Assembly (NCBI GenBank): GCA_028671895.1 | Contig: JAPMAC010000207.1 | Coordinates: 6,944,001-7,008,000 of the forward strand | Length of the DNA stretch: 64,000 nucleotides | Source of the DNA: Oenanthe sinensis | Taxonomy: Eukaryota; Streptophyta; Magnoliopsida; Apiales; Apiaceae | Direction: 5' to 3' | In this document: positions 21,202-31,416 of the stretch, one piece after another | How the letters are laid out: the number at the start of each line of letters is the position of its first letter | Numbering within the stretch: the first letter of the stretch is position 1 | Program-made: the position numbers and the translations under genes | Notes under the pieces: model-generated | Seen by the model: only the letters and a program-made list of their open reading frames with translations | The model's database searches: none | What the model was told of the DNA's origin: nothing

Positions 21202-24200
21202 TTAAACATAATAAACTTTCAGGTTTGAAGCATGCCAAGTCCTTGGTACCTCAATACCTTCTAGGGTTTCAAGGATATAGGATCCACCCCCCTTTACTTG
21301 CTTTATCTTGTACGGCCCTTCCCAGTTGGGGGCTAATTTGCCTTTGGGACCTACCCCGGAAGCTTCAGCTTTTCTGAGGACTAACTCTCCTCGCCTGAAA
21401 AATCTTTCTTTGACTCTTAAGTTGTAATAGAAAGATGATTTCTTTTGATATTCGACGATTTTTGAATGAGCTTTGTCCCTGACTTCATCTATCAAGTCTA
21501 ACGCAAGTTTCATTCCTTCTTCATTTTCCTCAGGTTCAAAGGCCTTGATTCTGGGGGATACATGTGATATTTCGACTGGAACCACTGCCTCGGCCCCATA
21601 GGCCAGGAAGAATGGAGTTGCATCAGTAGTAACTTTATGGGTGGTTCTGTATGCCCAGAGTATTGGCAAAAGCTCATCCACCCAAGTATTAGCAGAACGC
21701 TCGATCCTTTTCTTGAGACCGTCAAGGATGATTCGATTGGCTACCTCAGCCTGCCCATTTGCTTGGGGGTGCGCAACAGAAGTGAAGCGTAGATTGATGT
21801 CATTATTAGTGCAATATCCTTTGAATTCTTCATTGTTGAATTGGGTGCCATTGTCCGTCACCAGTATTCGTGGTATTCCATACCTACATATGATGTTTTC
21901 CCAGAAGAATTGAGTTACTTGTCTTGTGGTTATCTTGGCTAGTGGTTTAGCCTCGATCCATTTGGTAAAGTAATCGATCGCAACGATCAGGAACTTTCTC
22001 TGTCCGCTAGCTATTGTAAAGGGTCCAAGGATGTCCATTCCCCACATTGCAAAAGGGATAGGGGAATTGATGGATGTCAACATCTCAGGTGGTTGTCTCA
22101 CAACAGGAGCATGTCTTTGGCACCTGTCACATCTTCGTACGTATTCTTTCGAATCTTTTATCAGGTCAGGCCAGTAAAAACCAAGGCGGGTGATTTTATG
22201 GGCCAAAGCCCTGCCCCCCAAGTGTTGGCCGCAGATTCCTTCGTGTACTTCTTTCAAAGCCTCATGACCTTCATCTGGCCTCAAACATTTCAAGTATGGG
22301 ATAACAAAAGATTTCTTGTAAAGAATTCCATCAATAAGAGCGTACCTTAAGGCCCTCACGGTGAGTTTTCTGGCTTCCATGGGGTTGTTAGGGGTCCATC
22401 CAGATTGAAGATGGGCTCTAATTGGGTCCATCCAGCAACTGCCCATATTTATCGGGGCTACCAGCTTTGCATTGACGCTGGGGGTCTTCAAGATTTGGAA
22501 GTACACACTCCCCACGTGTTCATCTACTTCTGACGTGGCGAACTTTGACAAGGCATCGGCCTTCGCATTCTCTTCTCTAGGAATATAATCAATCTGACAT
22601 TCTTCAAACTGCGTCATTATAGCTTTGACCAACCGGAGGTATTTGATCATAATTTCTTCTCTTGCTTCAAAATCCCCATTCACTTGGGATATAACCAGCT
22701 TTGAGTCTCCACAAACTTTGAGATGCTTGACATTTAGTGCTTTGGCCAAACCTAGGCCTGCTATCAAGGCTTCATATTCGGCCTCATTGTTGGTTGTTGG
22801 GAAGTCAAGCTTAATAGCATACTCAATAATGAATCCTTCAGGACTCTGTAGTACCAAGCCTGCGCCGCTAGATTTTGTTTTTGATGCCCCATCAAAATTG
22901 AGCACCCAATATTCTCTAGGAGTCTGTCCTCCTTTTTGTGTTGTTTCCTCCGTTTCCTCATTGTCCTGCCCCCCGACTTCTTGGTCGTCAATAGTATATT
23001 CGACCACGAAGTCAGCAAGAGCTTGGGCTTTAATGGCCGTTCGAGGCTTATACTTGATGTCGAATTCTCCTAGCTCAATGGCCCACTTAATCAGTCTTCC
23101 ACTTGACTTGGGGTTGTGCATAATATTCCTCAAGGGTTGATCAGTTAATACTTCGATTTTGTGAGCTTGAAAATAGGGGCGTAGTTTTCTCGAGGCCATT
23201 ATCAAGGCCAGTGCAAACTTCTCAACTTTGGAGTAGTTAAGTTCCGCTCCATGCAAAACCTTGCTCACATAATAGACTGGCTTTTGAATTTTCTCTTCTT
23301 CCTTTATAAGGACAGCACTCAAGGCTTTGTCTGATATGGCCAAGTACAAGTATAGGACGTCCTCTGGGCTAGGCTTGGCCAACAACGGGGCTTTAGCCAT
23401 ATATTTCTTCAGTTCCTCAAAGGCCGTTTGACTTTCTGCTGTCCACTCGAAATTTTTAACTTTTTTCAACGTCTTGAAGAAGGGTAGACATTTATCTCCA
23501 GACTTTGAGACAAACCTTCCCAGGGCAGCAACTCTTCCTGTCAATTTTTGGACGTCCCTTACTGTTTTTGGAGGTTCCATGTCGAGTATGGCCTTGATTT
23601 TGTCAGGATTGGCCTCAATCCCTCTTTTGGAGACCATCATTCCTAGGAACTTTCCAGATCCCACGCCAAAGGCGCACTTCGCAGGGTTGAGCATCATATT
23701 GTGGTGCCTTAGTACTTCAAAAGCCTCTCGCAGGTGCTCAATATGATCGGCCTTATCAAGACTTTTGACTAGCATATCATCAACGTAGACCTCCTTGATT
23801 TTTCCAATGAGGTGCTTGAAAATTTTGTTTACTAGCCTTTGATAGGTGGCCCCTGCATTCTTTAACCCAAAGGCCATAACAAGGTAACAAAATACACCAA
23901 AGTCAGTGATGAAGGATACCTTGGCAATGTCGTCCTCGTGCATCCGGATTTGATTGTATCCACTAAAGCCATCCATGAAGCTTAACATCTCATGTCCCGC
24001 CGTGGCATCTATGAGGGCATCAATCCTTGGGAGGGGGAAACAATCCTTTGGGCATGCATCATTCAAATCAGTGAAGTCGACGCACATCCTCCACTTTCCA
24101 TTGGATTTCCTGACCATTACTGGATTAGCAAGCCATTCGGGATATTGAATTTCTTTAATGAATCCAGCCTTCAAGAGCTTTTCCACCTCTTGCTTTATGG

Positions 24201-26478
24201 CTTCCTGCCTTTCTAGAGCAAAATTTCTCTTCTTTTGCTTCACCGTTTTTCGCTGTGGATCCACGTTAAGTTTATGAGTGATCAGTTCAGGGTTAATTCC
24301 CGGCATATCAGCGGCTGTCCAAGCAAATAAGTCTCCATTTTCTTGCAAGAACTTTGTCAATTTTTCTTTCATAGGTTCTTCTAATGAGGCCCCAATATAG
24401 GTGACCTTCTCTGGTTCTCCTGGAGCTAAAGGAATTGGAACCAAGTCCTCAGCTGGTTTCCCCCTTCGTTCTTCGTTTTCTCTTGAGTCCATGTCCTCTA
24501 TTGGTAGGACTTGCCCCCCGGCTCCATCGGGTCTCAGGGCTGCCACGTAGCAACTTCTCGCCATTTTCTGGTCTCCTTTCTCCTCCCCAACACCGTTTCT
24601 GGTGGGGAACTTGATTTTTAAGTGATAACTCGAGGCTACCGCCTTAAAAGCATGCAAACCTGTTCTTCCAAGGATGGCGTTGTATGTAGAAGATGCTTTG
24701 ACCACCAGAAAAGTTAGCATCTGAGTGACCTCTTTAGGTTCTCTTCCAACTGTCACGGGTAGTTGAATGGTTCCTTCTACTTTTGATTCCACTCCATTGA
24801 AGCCATAGATGGGAACATCCGAAAGGGTTAGTTGGGAATCGTTGTATCCCATCTTTACAAATGCATCATGGAACAAGATATCAACAGATGCTCCATTGTC
24901 TACCAGGACCCTCTTTACCTCTGAGTTGCCTATCAAAGGGGCAATAACGAGGGGATCATCATGAGGAAACTTTACCCCCTCCAGGTCTGAGTCATCAAAA
25001 GATATAACAGCCTCCGTCCTGGCACGTTTAGGTGCTTCTCCTACCACTTGCATAACTTCTCTTGCGTATGCTTTTCTTGAATTCCTAGAAGCCCCCGCAG
25101 CAGTGAGTCCTCCGAAAATCATGTTAATAACCGGTCCTCTAGGTTGGGGATTCCTGTCCCGGCCATCATTATTTTTTCTGTTATCGTCGTGCCTATCATG
25201 ACTTCCATCCTTGGTGTACTTAGAAAGTTTTCCTCTCCTGATAAGGAATTCGATTTCATCCTTCAATTGTCTACAGTCATCCGTATTATGCCCGGTATCC
25301 CTATGAAATCGGCAAAACGCATTCTTGTTTCTTTTCTCAGGATCAAACTTTAAGGGTTTAGGCCATCTCAAGTCTCGATCTCTTTCAATATCCATAAGGA
25401 TTTGACTTCGAGGTGCATTCAGCCTTGCATATTCAGCAAATTTTGGCCCAAAGTTATTTTTCTTAGGGGGGGATTCGGAATCCTTATCCGTTTTCGAGTA
25501 CTTGTCTCGGGCGTCATATTCTTGATCACCCTTTCTCTTCTTGTTATTATTCCCATGTGTAGCCACTGATATAGTGGTTTTCTTCATGCTTTCTTCTGCC
25601 TTGATGTATTTCCCTGCTCTGTCTTGGAGAAGAAGCATATTCTCCGGCGGATGTTTAGCTAGAGATCTCTTGAAATAAGGATCAGTCGTCCCCTGCTGTA
25701 AGGCTATCATAGCCACCTTCTCATCTAAGTCTGGGACTTTCAAGGCTTCCTTGGTGAAGCGGTTCAGGTAGTCCCTCAGGGATTCGTTCTTTCCTTGCTC
25801 CAGATTCATGAGAGAAGCCGAGCTTTTTTCGTGCACTCTTCCACTTATAAACTGGCTTATAAAGGCTTTACTGAGTTCTTTGAAGGATCCAATGGAGTTG
25901 GGCGGCAACCGGCTGTACCAACGTTGGGCCATGCCCCCCAGGGTTTGGGGAAACGCCCTACACTTCACAGCATCATTGATAGGTTGTAGTAGTAATGCAT
26001 TCGAGAAGGTCCTTACGTGATTAGCTGGATCGCCCGCGCCATCGTACACTTTGATGGTGGGCATCTTGAACTTACTTGAGATGTGAGCGTTCATGATGGT
26101 TTCGGTAAAAGGCGGCGTGGGATCATCAGGATCTCCGAGGGGCAATAGTTCAGTGGGGTCAGCCCTAGTAATTTCCGTTCTTCTCCCTCGCGGGGTTTCA
26201 TCCAGTTCTATGACGTCGGGAGCTTCATACCTTGAGGCTGCCCTTCTATCCTGCCAATCTAAGCTTTTCTTCAATTCTTTGAGTTCAGCCTCGTAGGAAG
26301 CAATTTTCTGTTCTAGTGTCCTTCGGGACTGTGAACGCCGGCTTCCTGCGGGCTCTTTACCAGGCCTTCTTCTCCTAGGATTGACGTCAGTGTCTTCTGA
26401 GCTTTCATCATCAGTTGAGTATGGTCCTGAGAAATCACGGACATCTTCTCTACGCCCATAGTTTTGCGGGGGTTCCAA
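21202..26478 (-). CDS. gag-pol: Tat-lineage gag-pol polyprotein (gag, PR, RT, RH, aRH, INT)
   Basis: 1758 codons without a stop. In order: an Arg-rich N-terminus; a retrotransposon gag domain (about 125-310; FKMPTIKVYDGAGDP, RWYSRLP); a Cys/His knuckle (CRFH...GHNTDDC, about 395); protease with DNGAS (Asp about 526); and RT with YVDD (898-901). Then come RNase H; a second RNase H opening YWVLNFDGASKTKSSGAG; integrase with an HHCC finger (CGQH...CDRC) and D1482, D1542, E1578 (35 residues between the last two); and a GPY-like C-terminus ending KVYYV. All catalytic residues I can check are present. The frame at 26478 opens at TTG. The natural ATG is probably 26832, with a TGA at codon 6, so this entry gives only the uninterrupted part. 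The first in-frame ATG lies near 26097, at the start of the gag domain. Confidence 0.95.
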   Translation of the reverse strand: MEPPQNYGRREDVRDFSGPYSTDDESSEDTDVNPRRRRPGKEPAGSRRSQSRRTLEQKIASYEAELKELKKSLDWQDRRAASRYEAPDVIELDETPRGRRTEITRADPTELLPLGDPDDPTPPFTETIMNAHISSKFKMPTIKVYDGAGDPANHVRTFSNALLLQPINDAVKCRAFPQTLGGMAQRWYSRLPPNSIGSFKELSKAFISQFISGRVHEKSSASLMNLEQGKNESLRDYLNRFTKEALKVPDLDEKVAMIALQQGTTDPYFKRSLAKHPPENMLLLQDRAGKYIKAEESMKKTTISVATHGNNNKKRKGDQEYDARDKYSKTDKDSESPPKKNNFGPKFAEYARLNAPRSQILMDIERDRDLRWPKPLKFDPEKRNKNAFCRFHRDTGHNTDDCRQLKDEIEFLIRRGKLSKYTKDGSHDRHDDNRKNNDGRDRNPQPRGPVINMIFGGLTAAGASRNSRKAYAREVMQVVGEAPKRARTEAVISFDDSDLEGVKFPHDDPLVIAPLIGNSEVKRVLVDNGASVDILFHDAFVKMGYNDSQLTLSDVPIYGFNGVESKVEGTIQLPVTVGREPKEVTQMLTFLVVKASSTYNAILGRTGLHAFKAVASSYHLKIKFPTRNGVGEEKGDQKMARSCYVAALRPDGAGGQVLPIEDMDSRENEERRGKPAEDLVPIPLAPGEPEKVTYIGASLEEPMKEKLTKFLQENGDLFAWTAADMPGINPELITHKLNVDPQRKTVKQKKRNFALERQEAIKQEVEKLLKAGFIKEIQYPEWLANPVMVRKSNGKWRMCVDFTDLNDACPKDCFPLPRIDALIDATAGHEMLSFMDGFSGYNQIRMHEDDIAKVSFITDFGVFCYLVMAFGLKNAGATYQRLVNKIFKHLIGKIKEVYVDDMLVKSLDKADHIEHLREAFEVLRHHNMMLNPAKCAFGVGSGKFLGMMVSKRGIEANPDKIKAILDMEPPKTVRDVQKLTGRVAALGRFVSKSGDKCLPFFKTLKKVKNFEWTAESQTAFEELKKYMAKAPLLAKPSPEDVLYLYLAISDKALSAVLIKEEEKIQKPVYYVSKVLHGAELNYSKVEKFALALIMASRKLRPYFQAHKIEVLTDQPLRNIMHNPKSSGRLIKWAIELGEFDIKYKPRTAIKAQALADFVVEYTIDDQEVGGQDNEETEETTQKGGQTPREYWVLNFDGASKTKSSGAGLVLQSPEGFIIEYAIKLDFPTTNNEAEYEALIAGLGLAKALNVKHLKVCGDSKLVISQVNGDFEAREEIMIKYLRLVKAIMTQFEECQIDYIPREENAKADALSKFATSEVDEHVGSVYFQILKTPSVNAKLVAPINMGSCWMDPIRAHLQSGWTPNNPMEARKLTVRALRYALIDGILYKKSFVIPYLKCLRPDEGHEALKEVHEGICGQHLGGRALAHKITRLGFYWPDLIKDSKEYVRRCDRCQRHAPVVRQPPEMLTSINSPIPFAMWGMDILGPFTIASGQRKFLIVAIDYFTKWIEAKPLAKITTRQVTQFFWENIICRYGIPRILVTDNGTQFNNEEFKGYCTNNDINLRFTSVAHPQANGQAEVANRIILDGLKKRIERSANTWVDELLPILWAYRTTHKVTTDATPFFLAYGAEAVVPVEISHVSPRIKAFEPEENEEGMKLALDLIDEVRDKAHSKIVEYQKKSSFYYNLRVKERFFRRGELVLRKAEASGVGPKGKLAPNWEGPYKIKQVKGGGSYILETLEGIEVPRTWHASNLKVYYV

Positions 26479-26832
26479 CCCTCGGATGTAAAGAGGGGGA
26501 TAAGCTTGGGAGATTCCAAGCCTAGGTTGGGCGACAGTGCTACTAGGGATAACAACAGTAGAAATTTGTGCGTGTGGAGGAGTAGTAGCAATAAAAGGAG
26601 TTTGAGTTACCTGGGATAGCGGGTTGGATCCAAGGACGATGTCCTCAGGATTGGTGGATTGGACGATCTCACTAAACGGACCAAGCCTTTGAGTATTAGG
26701 ACCTTGGGTTCCAGCGGGAACAGTGGTGGTGACAGGGACCTCGGTAGTTTGAGTTTCATCAGGAGGGATGATAGCAGTTGGATCACCTGTGGTGGGGACG
26801 ATGTCTCCTTCAGTTCACCGTGTTCTTGCCAT
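26479..26832 (-). pseudogene. N-terminal part of element B gag, interrupted by TGA at codon 6
   Basis: In frame with the long gag-pol ORF, the minus strand begins at ATG 26832 (MARTR), 13 bases past the primer site, and meets TGA at 26817-26815. After that it stays open for 112 codons (Pro/Thr-rich: IIPPDETQTTEVP, GLEPPQNYG) into the main frame. MARTR-type starts next to the primer site are usual in Tat gag. A CGA-to-TGA transition, typical of methylated DNA, would explain the stop. It is the only lesion I see in gag-pol. Confidence 0.8.
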
Positions 26833-26847
26833 GGTTGATGTCTGCTT

Positions 26848-26863
26848 CCCACAGACGGCGCCA
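26848..26863 (-). other. Primer-binding site of element B
   Basis: The minus strand reads TGGCGCCGTCTGTGGG two bases after the 5' LTR. TGGCGCC is complementary to a tRNA 3' end (Asp-like for the first bases). The GTCTGTGGG extension is common in plant gypsy elements. I do not assign the tRNA firmly. Confidence 0.85.
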
Positions 26864-26865
26864 AA

Positions 26866-27334
26866 TGTTATGGATTAAAAACTGGGGTGTAGTTAATGCG
26901 GTGTATGTCGGAGCTTAACGAGCTTTAATGGCTGCACTTGTGTTTCGTAGCTTAATTCTGCCTTCACAAGATGCCTACGTATCTCTGTTGGGTTTAGAGA
27001 ATCAAGCCAAAACGTAGTTCTAAGAATGAGGGGTTAGACCCTTTATATAGACGTGGAAAGTCTAAGAATTAGAGTAGGTTTTAGGAACCTTGATTGATAA
27101 GGTATTTCCTAGAAGGATTCTGGATCCTTTGTAGAAGCAGTTTCCATGTAGGAATAGGTTTCCTTATAGTTGGACATAATTAATTAGCTGTATACTTAGC
27201 TAATTAATTAATTACGAATTTATTTATTAATTAGGGTTTCAAGCCTTAATAATTGGGCTTCCCCTTTGGACCAGATTAGGTACAATTAATGCCACATTAA
27301 TTGTGTCTTTAGGGCTTACTTTCAACCCATATCA
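26866..27334 (-). repeat. 5' LTR of element B
   Basis: 469 bp, one difference from 17035-17503, followed by the TSD CTATC at 27335-27339. Confidence 0.96.
27042..27049 (-). promoter_or_regulatory. TATA box in the 5' LTR of element B
   Basis: The minus strand reads CCACGTCTATATAAAGGG: a TATATAAA box with a CACGT (G-box core) seven bases upstream. It is the likely promoter for the gag-pol transcript. Confidence 0.7.
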
Positions 27335-27339
27335 CTATC

Positions 27340-27367
27340 TTTTCAGGCTCCTCTCCCAAATGGTAAC
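27340..27367 (+). pseudogene. LINE-like RNase H domain, fragment 2
   Basis: A 33-base island (TSD plus 28 bases) between the Tat and Athila elements. It continues fragment 1 in frame (SFQAPLPNGN) and joins fragment 3 in frame (TSGIGIILRRSNG at 39438) when the Athila element and one TSD copy are removed. That frame continuity independently supports the boundaries of both elements. Confidence 0.7.
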
Positions 27368-30067
27368 TAATGTGTTGAAATACTGCAAGCGCACAGTGTT
27401 TAATTGTAGCAATCACATATCGATCCTCAGAGACTATGAAACTTCTAAACCCTAACAAATAAATCAGGCAGACTAGACAAATAGTTATGAGAGAGATTTA
27501 ATTAACCTAATAAGCAAATAAGATCAAATAAATATGAAAAACCTAGGAATCCGAATCCATCAATTAATCACAATTAATATCCAACTTGCCCTAAAAATCA
27601 ATTCTCTTCCTTCAACAAATAAATATCAATTAACGAGACAAGCATATACTATGAAACTTATTCTCTAATAATAACCCATCAAAACTTCATGAAGCAAGCA
27701 TAGGCTACGAAAAATAAATCCGGTAACAATAATATATCAAAATCACTTTGTTAATCAAACAATTAAGCACCGAGAAAATTATGAGAATCAAATAATAGGA
27801 ACAAACAAATACTAAAAATAATCAACTAACTTCACCTTCATCCTAGAGCTAGAGAATTAGCTAGACATGATTATATAATAAACGAGACAAGTATTTATTA
27901 AGCATGTACCAAGCATTATTAACCATGTAATATAAACTAATAATATAAATTTAATAACAGGACGTAGTAAGGACAGGTGCATATGAACAACTAGAATAAG
28001 GTTAAAGAATTTGACTTAAAATCGAGATGCATTGAAGTGGTGCGGCAAACAAACAAGAAAATTAATAAGAAGTTATTATAGGCATATAAACGAAAAGAGA
28101 CGAAAATCATATGGGATGAATAAAGCAAGCACAAAACGGAAGTGACATGGAAAAGAATAACTAGAATGAAAACAATTAATAATTGTTAGTGTAGGTGCCC
28201 TAGAGGCAATACAATGTTTCTTTTAATAGACCTTTATGTCATTTGATTATTCAATAAACGTATTTATTATGACTTTAAATACTACGATATATTTGTTAGC
28301 ATAATAAATGTCCTTAGAATCATGATACATATTGTATAGTTTAGTACATGACTTGAACTTGAGATTATATAATAGATCATATTCTTAAATGTCCCTAGTC
28401 GAGTATTATTATTATAGGACAATAATAATATATAAATAGACTAGTATGTTGTTTGACTGATAACCACATCTCATTGGTTATAAGTATGGGGATACTAAAG
28501 TCAACACATAGGTACATGCAGGAGTACATGGTACTGGACAGACCCACAGTGAGATTCTTCATGTTTAATAAAGTCATAAGAAAGACTCACAGTGATAATG
28601 GTGTAATGATCCTCTGACTTAGGATCATTATATTTCTATACGAGGATTAATATACTTTGACTACATTAAAAGTTACCTTTGACCGGGTAATGATAAAAGT
28701 GGACATCAGGTATATCATGAGTCGTATGAGAAATATGAATGATAGATAAAGGATTTAACCCTCCTATAATTAGGAGAGATATTATTGGCCTCTTGATTGA
28801 GTGAGACTATAAAATGCATGGTCGTGCTCAAATAATGATTTGTTTTCATAGTCTACTCATGGATCAAGTAAACCCGGATTAAATGTTGAAGAGGATGACT
28901 AAATACATGCCTCGAGTTTAATCTATAATATATATGGTTAAAGGGATTATATTACACGAAAATATTAATCACGAAAGGTTTTATCGAATCACGATTTAAT
29001 TATTATTTAATTGGGTAGCAATGATGTATTACTAGATATCGCTCATTGTTTATAATTTTATTAAAGAATAAAATTATTGCTAATTAAATAATAGCCTATA
29101 GGGTCACACACATAGAGCACTTCAAGGAATAGTTAATTTAAATTATAGATTTAAATTAATTGATGATTATTTGAATTTTATTATATTAATTAAGTGAGAC
29201 TTAATTAATTGAAATAATATAATTCGAATTTGAATTCTGCCCTTAATAATTAAGTACGACTTAGTTATTAATTAAATAATAAAATTCAGTTTTATTATTT
29301 AATCCTAAACCTACATGGGTTAGGCTTTGCTGTTATGGGTTGCTATTATGGGCCTATTAACCAACCATTATAAATAGATAATGTAGGGTTAATAAGGGAA
29401 AAACGTTTTTGAGAAAAATAACCCTAGAGGCAACAGCTACACAGCAAGGCAGTTTCGAAATCATCAAAGGAGCTAGTACATCCATTCCGTAATCAAGATC
29501 GTGAGACGTTCTTGAAGGTGCTCGTGTGGATACCATAGAGGTGTTTTCGAGAAGAAGACACAAGTCGTGAAAGCTAGGATCTCCGTTGAGTTCGTAGAAG
29601 TCAAGACCAAGAAAATGTATGATTCCGTTTTACATAAATCAGTCCAAACTTATACATGATCCTGCGTTAGGGTTCCGAAATTTTTTGTTATATTTACGTT
29701 TAATCCGCTGCGTTTTATGCCTCGGAACCCAACACAAATAACTATTAAATTCTAGGGTAGCAAATACAAGAGAGAAGACCCATATATATAGGGGAAAATA
29801 ATCAAGGTCTTAGACATCTATTACAAATTGGATTCTAAAAATATTTCCTTCTTTTTTTTTCCTTCTCCAACAAGTATTCGATTTTTTCTCTAATTGTTTT
29901 GCCTCCAAGTAATCTTCACCTCCTTCCTTGTATTCTCCTTTTTCTGCTACAATTCTGATTTTAATTAATTTCCTACAAAACAAAATAAAAATAATTAATT
30001 AACTAATAAAATTATGAAAATAAACATAAAATATGTATTAAAGATGTATTAATTTATGGACCCATCA
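27368..30067 (-). repeat. 3' (left) LTR of element C
   Basis: 2700 bp including a 1551-bp embedded LTR at 28184-29734. The Athila part is 27368-28183 plus 29735-30067. About 55 bases that are present in the right LTR near 39047-39100 are missing at the insertion point, so the insertion site was deleted or resected. Confidence 0.85.
28184..29734 (+). mobile_element. Foreign LTR embedded in the Athila LTR
   Basis: Begins TGTTAGTGTAGGTGCC and ends GGAACCCAACA, so it has TG...CA ends. It has a plus-strand TATA-like stretch (TTATAAATAGATAA near 29369) about 360 bases before its end. No internal region follows, so it looks like a solo LTR, probably copia-type. No clean TSD is seen (ATAAT before, CAAAT after), in line with a later deletion at the edge. 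It contains no supported gene. Confidence 0.75.
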
Positions 30068-31416
30068 AATACCCCCATACCTATCTTTTGCTCGTCCTCG
30101 AGAAAAATCAAAAGAAAAAAAAATATATATATTATAAAAGTCCTATGCTCCTTTTCGTATGCGTGACGGGTAATTTTAGGTTTACCAACCCGTTAAACTC
30201 GTAGACGATCTCTACTAGAGGAGTGTTGTCTCCTAAGGGTTTACAGAAGATATACCCATAAAATCCAAGAAATATTCTAGCAAGCATCCCACTCTATCAA
30301 CAATAACGTTCATCGGTGTCAACAAAAGAAGATTTTTAGGAAAATACATGTCTTAAAGACTCTTCTAATAATAGATAAGATGTAGGTATCTAAAATCCAC
30401 TTATATTGACGCAAACATTTGCAAAAACTCCCAAGGTGTGTTGTGAAAATAGGTCTCTGAAGAATCAATTGAATAAGTACATTTCCTCTTTTTCAACCAA
30501 TATTGAACTGACCCAATCTCTATCAAAATAAGTATCTAGCCAAATTTCACAGTTTTTTTCCAATTGACTATGCAATGTCCGTTTTCTTAGGCTTTCTATG
30601 TTTCCCATGTAGCGAGTTTTGGGTCAATGACTCCCAAACCAGTTGGTCTTAGGGCACTAGGTTTCAAAATACCCCTACGGACTTAATTACTCGAGTAACA
30701 AAGGCTACAAAACAAGACTAGTCAATTACTACTTTTATCTTAGCTCGTCAAGTAATTCTCTAGTAACCAAGGGCAGTGAAAAGTCACCAAGAAAAATTTA
30801 TTTCTCATACAATCGCACTTAATACCAGCACATGTACTTGGGTCGTCCCTTTCATATAACATTGTATTTGCCACCCATTGATCTCAAAGGAGTACTTGAT
30901 GCTTTTATTTATTTTTTCACAAACATTGATTCAGCATTGTTTTAACATGTGGGCTCTCTCTCAAGTATCGAAAACTTCCCTAGACAATCTTTCCAACAAA
31001 GACCTTGTGCAATAAGTGCCGTCTTGGACTTTTAAGCAAAAATTTATTCGACATAAGTTTCATGAAGAAAACCTTACTTAACTACGTTCGAATTATCTCA
31101 AGGCATTACATATATATAATTTTATAAAAAATTGTTAACACCAACTAGCATCAAAGTACAAGAGTGGAAAACTTAGCTAAAACATCTCTATTTTTGGATT
31201 TTCTAATTTTTTAATTTTTTTTGGATTTTTGGATTTTTGGATTTTTGAATTTTTTATAATACGACTAATTCCCACCCCCATACCTAAATCATGCATTGTC
31301 CTCAATGTATACAAAGAAGAGAGAAATGACAAAAAAAAAGGACGATAATACCTGATAAAAGCATGATGGAGGAAGCAAAATGAACTACTATACAACAACA
31401 AGGAAACGTACTTGAA
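30068..31416 (-). other. Polypurine tract and 3' untranslated region of element C
   Basis: Next to the LTR the minus strand reads GGTATGGGGGTATT, the polypurine tract (30068-30081). A second similar tract, TAGGTATGGGGGTGGG, is at 31271-31286. Between these and the integrase stop at 31417 I see no gene. In particular there is no env-like frame such as some Athila elements carry. Confidence 0.7.

Larger units (their letters stand above)
17035..27334 (-). mobile_element. Tat-lineage Ty3/gypsy retrotransposon (element B)
   Basis: A complete element of 10.3 kb. The 469-bp LTRs (17035-17503, 26866-27334) differ at one base that I can see (17186 T versus 27017 C), with the TSD CTATC at 17030-17034 and 27335-27339. 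On the minus strand the order is 5' LTR, tRNA primer site, gag, protease, RT, RNase H, a second RNase H, integrase, then a long 3' region, polypurine tract and 3' LTR. The second RNase H after the first, and an antisense gene in the 3' region, are marks of the Tat lineage (Retand/Ogre/Grande relatives). The near-identical LTRs mean a very recent insertion. It lies inside the LINE-like RNase H remnant. Confidence 0.96.

Noticed and set aside
22093..26296. Many plus-strand frames of 64-171 codons
   Set aside because: Shadows of the minus-strand Tat gag-pol gene. None has a recognisable domain.
27363..27370. Athila LTR start at TGTGTTG with TSD ACTAA
   Set aside because: The right side is followed by ATAAC, not ACTAA. 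Moving the start to T(A/G)ATG gives the TGATG...CATCA ends, a GTAAC/ATAAC TSD and an in-frame host sequence.
28395..28577. 60-codon frame repeated identically at 37639-37821
   Set aside because: Identity reflects a recently copied LTR segment. The frame has no domain, no codon bias that I can see and no start context.
30068..31416. Search for an env-like ORF after Athila integrase
   Set aside because: Only short AT-rich frames are present; no signal peptide or membrane segment.
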